From: Levilactobacillus angrenensis
Lineage (GTDB): Bacteria > Bacillota > Bacilli > Lactobacillales > Lactobacillaceae
DNA length: 34,062 nucleotides
Assembly: GCF_003946085.1 (NCBI RefSeq)
Contig: NZ_RHOB01000024.1
Coordinates: 1-34,062, forward strand
Direction of reading: 5' to 3'
This document shows positions 6,942-15,428 of the stretch, in pieces. Position 1 is the first letter of the stretch. Every line of letters starts with the position of its first letter. Below the pieces are notes generated by a model. It searched no databases. It worked only from the letters and a program-made list of their open reading frames with translations, and was not told the DNA's origin. The translations under genes were made by a program, and so were the position numbers.

Positions 6942-7886
6942 TTAATCATTATCCACGATCACTTGCCCCGGCTCGCGACTGACCATCATGTAACGGTGCG
7001 CCTCTTGAATCTGATCAAGTTTGAAGACCCGGGCGATAGGAATCGTCAGGTGGTGTTCGTTGATCAAGGCAAACATTTCCGCGACCATGCGGCGGTCCAC
7101 ATTCGTCGAATCAAAGAACGTTAGGTACTTCCCCCCGAGGGCAAACGGACTGAAGTCTTTGACCACCCATTCGCCCGCCAACAAACCAATCATGGTGACC
7201 TTGCCGTCGACGTTCAAGTGCGCGATCGAGTCATTTAACGTGACCGTCCCGACCATATCAATGATGCCGTCGAAATTCTGCGTCGTGACCAATTGGTTAT
7301 CCTGATCTAAGATCGCGTCGTCGGCCCCATTTTCGCGTAAGACCGTTAGCATCGCTTGCCGCCGGGTGGTTGCCGTGACTTTTAGCCCGAGGACCTTAGC
7401 CAACTTAATGGCGGCCAAGCCCACGGCACTGGTGCCGCCCCGCACCAATAGCGTTTGCCCAGGCTTCAGCTTCAAGGACTTGATCGACCCCAAAGCAGTG
7501 TAGAAGTTTTCCGGATACTGCGCCAAAGTGACCCAATCACCAGCGAAATCGACCGGGTACAAATTGGCATCATCGACCAGCGCGTATTCCTGGTAGCTAC
7601 CGTCGACTTCGCGACCAAAGCCACCCATTAAGGTAACGACCTTTTGGCCCCGTTTCCACTGACTATTCGCCGCTGGTTCGGCAATCTCCCCGACTGCTTC
7701 CACGCCGATGACCCGCGGGAATTTCACGGACGGTGAGCCACCAGCCCGCGTGAGTGCCTCGTAGCGGTGCACCCCAAACGCATGAATCTTCATGACCGAC
7801 TGGTGTTGCGTGGCCTGTGGCATCGGCCGCTCCACAATCTGCATGACGTCGACGTCGCCGGGTTTATCAATCACAACTGCTCGCAT
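6942..7886 (-). CDS. Zinc-less alcohol dehydrogenase / quinone oxidoreductase (MDR family)
   Basis: A 314-residue medium-chain dehydrogenase/reductase. The N-terminal half is the GroES-like fold (GVEAVGEI). The C-terminal half is a Rossmann fold with LLVRGGTSAVGLAAIKLAK at residues about 140-160, which binds NAD(P)H. The Cys/His zinc ligands of true alcohol dehydrogenases are not seen, so an NADPH:quinone or enone reductase is likely. I start it at ATG 7884-7886 behind GGAGAG; an upstream extension would run through the promoter. It is transcribed divergently from a MerR regulator, and its promoter has the MerR layout, so it is probably induced by an electrophile or drug sensed by that protein. 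Confidence 0.88.
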   Translation of the reverse strand: MRAVVIDKPGDVDVMQIVERPMPQATQHQSVMKIHAFGVHRYEALTRAGGSPSVKFPRVIGVEAVGEIAEPAANSQWKRGQKVVTLMGGFGREVDGSYQEYALVDDANLYPVDFAGDWVTLAQYPENFYTALGSIKSLKLKPGQTLLVRGGTSAVGLAAIKLAKVLGLKVTATTRRQAMLTVLRENGADDAILDQDNQLVTTQNFDGIIDMVGTVTLNDSIAHLNVDGKVTMIGLLAGEWVVKDFSPFALGGKYLTFFDSTNVDRRMVAEMFALINEHHLTIPIARVFKLDQIQEAHRYMMVSREPGQVIVDND

Positions 7887-7929
7887 CTTGATCTCTCCAT
7901 TCCTAATGAATTGCTTCCTGAACAAAATA

Positions 7930-7960
7930 AGTCTAAGGTGTAACGTAACGTGACAGTCAA
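7930..7960 (-). promoter_or_regulatory. MerR-type promoter with 19-bp spacer and dyad operator
   Basis: On the minus strand TTGACT (7955-7960) and TAGACT (7930-7935) are separated by 19 bp, the stretched spacing typical of MerR-activated promoters. Inside the spacer TGTCACGT-T-ACGTTACA (7939-7955) is a dyad with seven of eight pairs matching. It drives the oxidoreductase gene and lies 20 bp before the MerR start. Confidence 0.85.
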
Positions 7961-7980
7961 GCTTTTCAGGAGGAAATTCT

Positions 7981-8790
7981 ATGCTGACCATCCAAAAATT
8001 TGCCCAACTTGCCGGCACCACGCGGCGGACGCTGATTTTTTACGACGAAAAAGACTTGTTCAAGCCCAAAACCGTCGCCGCCAATGGCTACCGCTACTAT
8101 GAGTATAACCAACTTTACCAATTAAGCTTCATTTTAGAACTACGCCAACTCGGCCTATCCATCGCGGAAATCAAGTCGCTCGACATGGCGACCGATGCCC
8201 ACTCATTGAATCGCAGTCTGCACCAGGTCTTAACGCAAATCGACCAGAAAATGGCGCGGTTATCGCAGTTAAAGGCGACGTTGACCACCCGCTTTTCCCA
8301 AGTGGCGCCGCCGGCAGTGCCGACACAAAATCAGCCGTTTATCATGACCGGGCACCTCGCTCATTTTTGCCGGTCGACCCAGTCCGTTTCCTGTACGGAA
8401 GCCGAAGTGGCGCAAATCTACGCTGAGTTTTACCAACAACTGGGCCAACTGAAACTTGTGAATCGCCAGGATTCCGGCTTTCTCACGCAACTGCCCAACA
8501 GTGATGCCAGCGCCTATCCGACGGCGTCTTTTTGCCTTTTAAAGGCAGTCGCGGCGGATACCGACACGGGCGACCTGCCGCGACTGGAGAAACCCGCTGG
8601 TCAATACGTGGCCATCAACACCACGAATCAGCCGGATGCCATTTGCCACAGCCTGACGATTCTTCGCGACTACATTCAGCAACAGCACCTGACCATCACC
8701 GACCAGCTGTGGCAAATGAACCTGGACGAGGCCTTCACCAGCAAGGGCGCGTCGGACCTGGTTTGCTTGCAATATCAGCTGACGGACTAA
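7981..8790 (+). CDS. MerR-family regulator with effector-binding domain
   Basis: A 269-residue regulator. Residues 1-70 are a MerR winged helix (LTIQKFAQLAGTTRRTLIFY), followed by a linker helix (about 80-110). Residues about 120-269 resemble a GyrI-like or BmrR-like ligand-binding domain, which in relatives senses hydrophobic drugs. The ATG at 7981 has a perfect AGGAGG 7 nt upstream. It is divergent from the oxidoreductase at 7886 and shares its 94-bp control region, so the two form a self-contained sensing pair. The ligand is unknown. Confidence 0.88.
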   Translation: MLTIQKFAQLAGTTRRTLIFYDEKDLFKPKTVAANGYRYYEYNQLYQLSFILELRQLGLSIAEIKSLDMATDAHSLNRSLHQVLTQIDQKMARLSQLKATLTTRFSQVAPPAVPTQNQPFIMTGHLAHFCRSTQSVSCTEAEVAQIYAEFYQQLGQLKLVNRQDSGFLTQLPNSDASAYPTASFCLLKAVAADTDTGDLPRLEKPAGQYVAINTTNQPDAICHSLTILRDYIQQQHLTITDQLWQMNLDEAFTSKGASDLVCLQYQLTD

Positions 8791-8882
8791 GACTACTGGT
8801 GCCTGGCCTTATGCGAAAGCTAAGCTGGCACACATTGAAAAGTGACAGCGCCGAGCCTTAGCCATTTTGCCGCAGCACATTC

Positions 8883-8911
8883 TTGACCCCTCCCCCGAAA
8901 AGTGCTGTAAT
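8883..8911 (+). promoter_or_regulatory. Promoter of the M20 peptidase gene
   Basis: TTGACC (8883-8888) and TGTAAT (8906-8911) are separated by 17 nt, about 80 nt before the coding start at 8990. Confidence 0.75.
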
Positions 8912-8989
8912 CAAGATGAACCGCATTGTTTCTTTACTTAATCAATCACAGTATTCGCGTTCAAACTCAAACCTAAGGTGGAATCTAAC

Positions 8990-10225
8990 ATGGATGAAGT
9001 AGTCCAAGCGTTAAGCGATATTATCAAATTAAACACGGTCAATGGCCACGAAAAATTAGTTGCCGATTACCTGACCGACCTCTTACAACAACACGGCATT
9101 TCCAGTAAAGCCGTTGCTTACGAACCAGACCGCGTCAGTTTAGTCGCCGAAATCGGTGATGGCAACGGCCCCGTTGTTGGTTTTGATGGTCACGAAGACA
9201 TCGTCGCATTAGGCGATGCCGCTAAATGGCAAGTCGACGCCCTTTCCGCCACCATCAAAGACAATAACATGCTGGGCCGCGGGACCTCTGACATGAAGTC
9301 CGGCTTAATGGCCGGTGTCTTCGCCATGATTCATTTGAAGGAACAAAATGTGCCACTCCACGGAACCCTGCGTTTGATGGCCACAGTTGGCGAGGAATAC
9401 GGCCAATACGGCGCTAAGCAACTCGCCGAAGCCGGCTACGCCAAGGACCTAGACACCTTGATTGTCGGTGAACCTAGCGGCGTCAACAAGCAACTACTCT
9501 TGCAAAAGCAGATTCAATACATGCTCCAAAGCGACGAGGCCGGCGCTAAAGCCTTACTGGCCGCCAACCAGACCAACGAACAACATTTTATTGAATTGGC
9601 ACACAAGGGGTCATTGACCTACACAGTCCATTCTAAAGGCGTCGCCGCCCACAGTTCGATGCCCGAAATCGGCAAAAATGCCATCACGCCCTTGATGACC
9701 TTCTATCAAAAAGAAGAGGCCTACTTTAATAGCATCAAGGACTTCCGCAACCCCGTCTTAGGACCCGTTACTCCCGTTGTCACCATGGTCAAGGGGGGCG
9801 AACAAATCAACACGGTACCTGCTAGCGCCGATTTGTCCGTCAAGATTCGGACCATCCCCGAACTGTCCAACGCTGACATCACCGCATCAATCAAACAAAT
9901 CATCGCGGAAATCAACGCTCAGGGTGCCGAACTGACGTTGGATATTCTCAGCGATTTACGGCCGATGCACACCATGGCCGACACCCAACTGGTCACGCTG
10001 GCCCAGCAGATTGGTGAAGACACGTTGCAGCAAAAACTTCCACTGATCGGCGTTCCCGGTGGCACCGACGCGTCTTCCTTCCTGGCGGTCAACCCCAACA
10101 TCGACGTCATCGTCTTCGGCCCCGGCAACATCACGGCGCACCAGGTCAACGAGTACGTCGATCTGGACATGTACCACCGCTTCATCACCATCTACGAACA
10201 ATTAATCACGGCATTGTTGAAATAG
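8990..10225 (+). CDS. M20 metallopeptidase, ArgE/DapE family
   Basis: A 411-residue zinc-dependent deacylase or peptidase. H68 and D70 in GFDGHEDIV are the first metal ligand and its support. GRGTSDMKSG gives the bridging Asp, VGEEYG the catalytic Glu pair, and GPGNITAHQVNEYV the late His ligand. The dimerisation region includes GVAAHSSMPE. Members remove succinyl or acetyl groups from diaminopimelate or ornithine precursors, or cut dipeptides. DapE is the usual database label, but this gene stands alone without lysine-pathway neighbours, so the substrate is uncertain. The ATG at 8990 is preferred over an in-frame GTG at 8978, which forms part of the ribosome site AAGGTGG. Confidence 0.88.
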   Translation: MDEVVQALSDIIKLNTVNGHEKLVADYLTDLLQQHGISSKAVAYEPDRVSLVAEIGDGNGPVVGFDGHEDIVALGDAAKWQVDALSATIKDNNMLGRGTSDMKSGLMAGVFAMIHLKEQNVPLHGTLRLMATVGEEYGQYGAKQLAEAGYAKDLDTLIVGEPSGVNKQLLLQKQIQYMLQSDEAGAKALLAANQTNEQHFIELAHKGSLTYTVHSKGVAAHSSMPEIGKNAITPLMTFYQKEEAYFNSIKDFRNPVLGPVTPVVTMVKGGEQINTVPASADLSVKIRTIPELSNADITASIKQIIAEINAQGAELTLDILSDLRPMHTMADTQLVTLAQQIGEDTLQQKLPLIGVPGGTDASSFLAVNPNIDVIVFGPGNITAHQVNEYVDLDMYHRFITIYEQLITALLK

Positions 10226-10249
10226 TGCCATAGTTCCGCCTTACCGTTC

Positions 10250-10407
10250 GCCAAATATGAGCTGGAACGCGGTGGGCGGCGGGACGAGCCAAAGAGCGGT
10301 CTCGTCACCTCGCTTTGAGCCGAAACCCTCGTCTCAAAGACGCCAGTTCCCTAACCGGCCGAACCCGTGCCGCTAAGGGAACTCCTACGGCTGAGCTCAT
10401 ATTTGGC
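10250..10407 (+). repeat. Structured repeat module B, copy 1
   Basis: GCCAAATATGAGCT (10250-10263) pairs perfectly with AGCTCATATTTGGC (10394-10407). An inner hairpin GTTCCCTAACCGGC / GCCGCTAAGGGAAC and a small CTTTGAG / CTCAAAG-type stem add further structure. Copies 2 and 3 carry different arm sequences that still pair. Confidence 0.85.
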
Positions 10408-10612
10408 AAACTCTCGGCTACGGTAGCGGTTATCAATAACGATTCCTTGACTTAGCCGCTAAATCAGCCCGACTTTCTGTGGTAGCTAGCAGGTGATCAG
10501 TAGCAACAACCGCGTGTAAAGTTTTCATCACTGCCGAGTTAAAGTTGCTGGTGAAAATCATCGTGGTACCGTCGTCCGTTGCGGTTACACTATTACTGTA
10601 GCTGCGAGTAGT

Positions 10613-10654
10613 GACGGTACATCAATTCAGTCTATCAGGCAATGGTGTACCGTC
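10613..10654. repeat. 9-bp inverted repeat in the element centre
   Basis: GACGGTACA (10613-10621) and TGTACCGTC (10646-10654) are exact inverted copies 24 nt apart. Part of this motif (GTGGTACCGTC) also occurs at about 10564. Confidence 0.5.
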
Positions 10655-10769
10655 TGCGTTACGGCAACGCCATTCACCGGATGCCGTCCTACTGTTCAAG
10701 ACGTTGCCCCATCTAGCCGCTAAAACTCACTGAGTACGCCAATTTAGCCGGAGCAGGCCAGGGGTGTAG

Positions 10770-10960
10770 CCAGCTGTGACGACGGTGTTGGCTGAGGTTC
10801 TTTCTCAGCCTACAGCGTGGGGCGACTTGGGAGACTGGTGGGCTTTGCCAGGCTTCGAAGCGAGGTGGAATCCCGCTCTTTGGCCGGAACCGGCCCCCGT
10901 AGCAGGCGGAACCCCTGGCAGCCGCAGGCGACTGGTTTCCTCAATTTGACTGGATTCGAT
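10770..10960 (-). repeat. Interspersed repeat, module A, reverse copy
   Basis: Reading the minus strand, this stretch aligns with copy 1: it shares GAAACCAG, GGTTCCGCCTGCTA, CCAAAGAGCGGG, GCCTGGCAAA and CGCCCCACGCTGTAGGCTGA. It continues into a segment (CCTCAGCCAACACCGTCG) also present at 21030-21060. Confidence 0.85.
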
Positions 10961-11072
10961 TTAGTTTCGCGGAACGGTAAGGCGGAATCGGTGTGACCAC
11001 CCCTCTACCTATACAAACGAAATTCCAGCGCCAGTTGTCACCCTAAAAATTCTAAAAGTTTCATGATAACCT

Positions 11073-11126
11073 AAAAAGCAGTGGTTCCCGCCAGCACTAA
11101 ACGCTGACCAGAACCACTGCTTTTTT
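11073..11126. terminator. Bidirectional terminator
   Basis: AAAAAGCAGTGGTTC and GAACCACTGCTTTTTT flank a 24-nt loop, with A and T runs on both sides. It can end the WxL operon from the right and any transcript coming from the M20 gene. Between it and 11283 I see no further feature. Confidence 0.75.
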
Positions 11127-11282
11127 GACTCGCCTGTTTCCCGACTGAGCTGCATTGCCAGCCGCAAACCCGGTCACACTGAGTTGGGCTTGTCGCAAGA
11201 TCTCGCCAACTGGTCGTCTTTAGCCATCGGTCCGACCGCTAAAGCGTACCTGTGACATTCCGTTTGCGACTGGCTAGCCGCC

Positions 11283-13412
11283 CTATTGTGGCGCGTCGGT
11301 CAGTGCCCAGGTGATGGTCCCTTGGTACTGGCCGCTGAGTGAGGCACTTTGGACGTGCAATAAGACACCGGTATCGTCACGCCAGCTGCCCGCCACATCG
11401 ACTTCACCATCGGCCACACTATCATCCGTCTCATGCGTGTACACCGCGGTGGGTGTCGGCAGGATGGGAATGCGTTGGTAGTCGGTGACGTAGACCGGTT
11501 GGCCGACCAGTTGCGCGCCGTGAGCATCTTTGGCGACGAAGGGGGTCGCCGCCGCGGTCAACGTCCACCGTTCGCCAGTCCCGCGGGTATCCCGAACCGC
11601 GAGTTGCCAGTGACCGGCGCGTTTGATGAATTGACTTTGACCCGTGAGTCGGGCCGATTGAAAATTCTCCTCTGGCGATACCGTCGAAAATTTCAGCTCC
11701 CCGGCGACCGTTAACGTCACGGTTACTGGTGCGGACTCATCTCCCGCAGACGTGACGGCGCGGAGGATCAGTTCATTGGTGCCCGCTTGGAGCTGCTGGC
11801 TCTTTAGGGGTAACGTGAACTGACCGTCTTTGACCATAACGGTCGGTAAGGACTGCGAATTGAGGACGGGCTTGATCTGTAGCTGGTCACTGGGAAGCGT
11901 CGATTTGACGGTCCCAGTGACCGTAGTATCTGCGCCAGCGGCCAATTTAACGGGGTTATCACTGGTCACCTGCAGATCCAAGTCGGCGTGCGGATTGATG
12001 AAATACTTGGGGCTGTCGACCGCACACGTCTGAGTCGGCGACGTAAACGTACTGGTCGTTGGCACCACAGGGGTGCATTGCTTGACCTGGTCGACCTGAC
12101 CGACCACCCGAATCGTCGCCTGCGTATTGGCCGTGTTTAACGCCTCGCGCAAACGCACCGATAGTCGCTGGTCACGTAACTCACGCAACGCAACCCGTTG
12201 GGGCGGCAACTTGGCATCCTGGTAGGTGATGGTGATGTCGTCGGGCGTAAAGTCCGTCGGCAACGCCAAATTGGCCAAGATGTCGCGCCACGGTTGGCGC
12301 CCACCATGGTACTTCAGCTGATAATCTAGCTGTAGCCGATCACCACTGAGCACCTGGTCGTTAGCTGCCACTGCCTGTTTCTGTGACAGGTTGGTCACTG
12401 TCAGGTCACCCCGCGCACTGACCAATCCCGGCACATTTTCCAAGATGACCAAGTTATTCTCCACGCGACTGCCACTGGTTGCGGTAAAGCCCCAGCGGAC
12501 CTGGCCCGTTTTGTAGGGGTCCAGCTTGTAGGGAAAAACTCGCTCAGAACGGCTCTGGCCCGGCTGCCGTTCGCCCGTGACCGGATTGCGGTCATCAAAG
12601 CTATACGTCAACATTTCGGCCTTATAGTCCCAGTTCAACGTCACGTGATGCCACTGCCCGTTGGCCAAGAAGTTGGGGTGATTCACGTCGGTAATTTGGC
12701 CGTGGTGCGCCATGTTGAAGTAGAAATAGTCGCGATTGCGTGACGTCACCAATCGACTCAAGTAAGTCGTTGCCTGACTAGGGTAGTTGTTGGCAATGTG
12801 CGCGCCCGTTTCAGCGCCGTCAAAGGCATTCGCCTGGCCGAGAGCGACCTTACCGGAAACGCCATTATAACCCGCGTCGAACTCCAACGCCCAACTATTT
12901 TGAATCGCCGTTTCGGCAATCGATTTCTCGCTAGACTGCCGCGAATCCGTGTCGATCCCCCAAACACCCAACGTCTCCGCTGGAATGGCAGCTTTGCCTT
13001 TGGCTGGCATCGCGGTTAAGCCCCACCAGTCATTTTGCAGGACAAAGGCCAGCCCACCTTCCGCCTTAACACCCTGGTTTCCCAGGTAAAGCCACGCCGA
13101 TAGCTCATGGTCCTGGTACAGGTCGAATTTTCCTGCATCTAAGGACCACATCGAACCAAACTGACGCGCACCGGACGTTAATGCCACGACGTCCGTTCCC
13201 GGTGTTGCTTCATTTTTGCCATCCATCACGGTGGCCGAGCTCTTATTAGTCGTCTCCGTCGTTACGAACGCATTTGTTTTGTCGAGAAAGATTCCTTGTG
13301 GCGCCGTGGCCAACGCTTGATCCAAATCACTATCGGCGTGAGCCAAAACACCAGAACTTCCTAGACAAACGGCTAGTAGAATCAAGCCAGCGCTTAACCA
13401 CCGTTTGAACAA
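11283..13412 (-). CDS. WxL-domain surface protein with L-type lectin domain
   Basis: A 709-residue exported protein. A signal peptide (residues 1-25, ending near VLAHA) is followed by a bacterial L-type lectin-like domain (about 40-330). Its markers are GGLAFVLQNDWWG, SWALEFDAGY and the later HVTLNWD. Ig-like beta segments follow (about 330-590). The end is a WxL cell-wall-binding domain with RWTLTA as first motif and ITWALTDAP as second, at the very C-terminus. The protein should bind peptidoglycan non-covalently and present a carbohydrate-binding head. The start is TTG at 13412: AGGAGG lies 8 nt before it, while a nearby ATG in another frame is too close. It is the third gene of the surface operon, 12 nt after its neighbour. 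Confidence 0.88.
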   Translation of the reverse strand: MFKRWLSAGLILLAVCLGSSGVLAHADSDLDQALATAPQGIFLDKTNAFVTTETTNKSSATVMDGKNEATPGTDVVALTSGARQFGSMWSLDAGKFDLYQDHELSAWLYLGNQGVKAEGGLAFVLQNDWWGLTAMPAKGKAAIPAETLGVWGIDTDSRQSSEKSIAETAIQNSWALEFDAGYNGVSGKVALGQANAFDGAETGAHIANNYPSQATTYLSRLVTSRNRDYFYFNMAHHGQITDVNHPNFLANGQWHHVTLNWDYKAEMLTYSFDDRNPVTGERQPGQSRSERVFPYKLDPYKTGQVRWGFTATSGSRVENNLVILENVPGLVSARGDLTVTNLSQKQAVAANDQVLSGDRLQLDYQLKYHGGRQPWRDILANLALPTDFTPDDITITYQDAKLPPQRVALRELRDQRLSVRLREALNTANTQATIRVVGQVDQVKQCTPVVPTTSTFTSPTQTCAVDSPKYFINPHADLDLQVTSDNPVKLAAGADTTVTGTVKSTLPSDQLQIKPVLNSQSLPTVMVKDGQFTLPLKSQQLQAGTNELILRAVTSAGDESAPVTVTLTVAGELKFSTVSPEENFQSARLTGQSQFIKRAGHWQLAVRDTRGTGERWTLTAAATPFVAKDAHGAQLVGQPVYVTDYQRIPILPTPTAVYTHETDDSVADGEVDVAGSWRDDTGVLLHVQSASLSGQYQGTITWALTDAPQ

Positions 13413-13424
13413 CGCTCATTCCTC

Positions 13425-14456
13425 CTATTGCACTGAGTTTTTCTGTTGATGATTGCGGTAGATCAGGTAGCCAATGATTGCCAACAACAATGCGATGATG
13501 AGGCCTAAGACCAGATACAGCCAATGGTTTGGTTGCTTGGTCGGTGTCACCACAGTCTTGTTGAGGCGTTTGACTGTCTTATTCGCAATCGTAAAGTTAC
13601 GGGTAAACTGCCAATTTTGTTTGCCAGCCTGCGCCGTTAAATGCAGCACGTACTGGCCCGCGGGCAAGGTCTTGTTGCCCCACGGAATGGCAAAGTTGAA
13701 GTTACTGTTGGGGGCCATCCCCATCTTGCTTTGCTGCTGTTGAATCAGCGGCTTCAGTTGGCTCTGGCCGGCCTTCATGACCTGCGCATTCACCTTTAGC
13801 CCAGACATCAGCCCGGGTTCGGGGTTTTGCAAATTAGCCGTGATGAAGTTCCGCCGGTTGATCTGCGTGGCCTTGACCTGATGTAACACCAGGTTCGGTT
13901 GGACTAACGCCCCCTCACGCAACTCCACGCCAATCGCATACGCAAAGGCATTTTTGATTGAAATGGGTGCGGTCGGTTTGGCCGTCTTTCCTTGTAATTG
14001 GGCGACGTAGACCCCACCGAGTAAGGTGCCCCGGAGCTTAGTCGCGGGCATCTTCAAGGTCAACACGACCGTCTTTTGCGCATTGGCCGGTACTGTCACG
14101 TGCTGATCAGCTGCTTGGGTGAAGATATCCTTCATCCCCACGGTCAGTGATGGATCCAACTTGGGGTCGCTTTGGCTGTAGTCAATGACCCCGTTGTCGT
14201 TGGTCACCGCCTGGTTGACGCTGACGGCAAATCGCTGGGTGGTGTTACTGGTGTTGCTGATGACGACCTTGAGCTGCTGTTCTTGTCCCGGTTGCGTGCG
14301 CAAATCGAAATAACTGACCTGCTTACTCAATTGGTCGGCTGGCAACTCCGCTTTCACCGTATAACCCACCGAACTGGCCGCCGCATTCGTCAAATGCGTC
14401 CCCCACACTAACAACGCGACGAACATGGCAAACAAAATTTTAAGTCCCCGTTGCAT
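13425..14456 (-). CDS. DUF916/DUF3324 WxL-interacting membrane protein
   Basis: A 343-residue protein with a signal peptide (about residues 1-28), an extracellular DUF916-like beta domain (about 30-150, with YFDLRTQPGQ), a DUF3324-like domain (about 155-290) and a C-terminal membrane helix with a basic tail (YLVLGLIIALLLAIIGYLIY). In lactobacilli and enterococci this protein (CscA or WxLIP) binds WxL partners and anchors the complex. The ATG at 14456 with GGGGGAG upstream is preferred over a TTG 18 nt earlier. It lies in the middle of a three-gene minus-strand operon, between two WxL proteins, which fits the cell-surface complex model. Confidence 0.9.
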   Translation of the reverse strand: MQRGLKILFAMFVALLVWGTHLTNAAASSVGYTVKAELPADQLSKQVSYFDLRTQPGQEQQLKVVISNTSNTTQRFAVSVNQAVTNDNGVIDYSQSDPKLDPSLTVGMKDIFTQAADQHVTVPANAQKTVVLTLKMPATKLRGTLLGGVYVAQLQGKTAKPTAPISIKNAFAYAIGVELREGALVQPNLVLHQVKATQINRRNFITANLQNPEPGLMSGLKVNAQVMKAGQSQLKPLIQQQQSKMGMAPNSNFNFAIPWGNKTLPAGQYVLHLTAQAGKQNWQFTRNFTIANKTVKRLNKTVVTPTKQPNHWLYLVLGLIIALLLAIIGYLIYRNHQQKNSVQ

Positions 14457-14503
14457 ACTGACTCCCCCAATCAATCAGCGAAAAAATCCAATCGTCCTAA
14501 CCC

Positions 14504-15145
14504 TTACTGTGGCGTGTCACTTAACTGCCACGTCAACGTTGACGTGTAGGTCCCTGGCAATTGCCCTGAAGGAACCGTCAAGTTAACGTCATCCAACGTG
14601 TAGTCGGAATCCCAGATCCCCAAACCACCTTTAGCAGGGGAACTAAAGACGACTTGGTTGGCACCGGTCCCGGTTAATGGCGCCGTGGCCGCTGTAGGAG
14701 CCGTTGATGGGTTACCGCTGTTGCCAGCCGCAACACTTGCGTTACCTAAGGACAACTCAGCACCACCCAACGTGTCGCCCGCGGCATCGGTAAATGGGGT
14801 ATTCTTCAACTGAACGGTCCAGCCAGAAGCTAGTCCGGGGTTAGATACCTCTAGGGGTGCACTCAACGTACTTGCCGTGTAACTCCCATTCGACTTGCTG
14901 TTAGGCGCAATATTTGACCCGAAACCAATGTTAGGCGCGGAATCTAGGGAAATCGCCGCATTGGGACTCATGTCAAATTCAGCGGTCGCGGTCGTGTTGT
15001 CGTTCGTCACTGCCGATGAACTACTGGCACTGCTACTTGAGCTATCCGTCGTCGCGGCCAACGCTGGACCAGCCCCCACCATTCCAACGCCAATGCTTAA
15101 AACTGCCAGACTACGCAGTAACGTGACCTTTAATCTGCGTGTCAT
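14504..15145 (-). CDS. Small WxL-domain surface protein
   Basis: A 213-residue exported protein: a signal peptide (about 1-31, ending PALA-A), a Ser/Thr-rich linker, then a WxL domain over the rest. The first motif is WTV in GWTVQLKN, a conservative departure from W-x-L. The second is LTWQLSDTPQ at the C-terminus. It should bind the wall and form a complex with the DUF916 protein and the lectin protein encoded downstream. The ATG at 15143-15145 is chosen because GAGAGGTG lies at the right distance; the upstream GTG overlaps that site. First gene of the operon. A possible -10 box TATACT lies at 15234-15239, without a convincing -35. Confidence 0.88.
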   Translation of the reverse strand: MTRRLKVTLLRSLAVLSIGVGMVGAGPALAATTDSSSSSASSSSAVTNDNTTATAEFDMSPNAAISLDSAPNIGFGSNIAPNSKSNGSYTASTLSAPLEVSNPGLASGWTVQLKNTPFTDAAGDTLGGAELSLGNASVAAGNSGNPSTAPTAATAPLTGTGANQVVFSSPAKGGLGIWDSDYTLDDVNLTVPSGQLPGTYTSTLTWQLSDTPQ

Positions 15146-15385
15146 GATACTCACCTCTCAAATTTTAGTGCGACATTGCCGCGACTTTTTTCCGAGAAAT
15201 CGTGACAATCGTAGTCTCCTGATTACCAGCTTTAGTATAAACGAATGACCCTGGTAATGACTGAGTCACCCATCATCTCATCAACTAATTTATTCCGTGT
15301 CGGTCACTTGGTCCACCGACCTTCTTACGCAGTAATTCCTTTAGTGACCAATCGCTTGATTCATTTAAGATAATACCTGCTCCCA

Positions 15386-15415
15386 TGAAAAAAGACCAGT
15401 TTTTAGCTGGTCTTT
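15386..15415 (-). terminator. Terminator of the hypothetical gene at 15429
   Basis: On the minus strand AAAGACCAG pairs with CTGGTCTTT over a 7-nt loop and runs into six T. Confidence 0.8.
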
Positions 15416-15428
15416 CGTATCTAGCCAT

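Larger units (their letters stand above)
10234..10987. mobile_element. 754-bp non-coding composite element with 16-bp perfect terminal repeats
   Basis: TTCCGCCTTACCGTTC (10234-10249) is the exact reverse complement of 10972-10987. Inside lie module B (10250-10407), a unique centre (10410-10769) and module A in reverse (10770-10960). The centre holds no credible gene, only a minus-strand open stretch of about 55 codons without a start context. The layout is like a miniature transposable element or a decayed insertion. I could not see a clear target duplication. Confidence 0.7.

Noticed and set aside
8804-8836. Terminator after the MerR gene (GTGCC ... GGCAC)
   Set aside because: The stem is short and there is no T-run after it.
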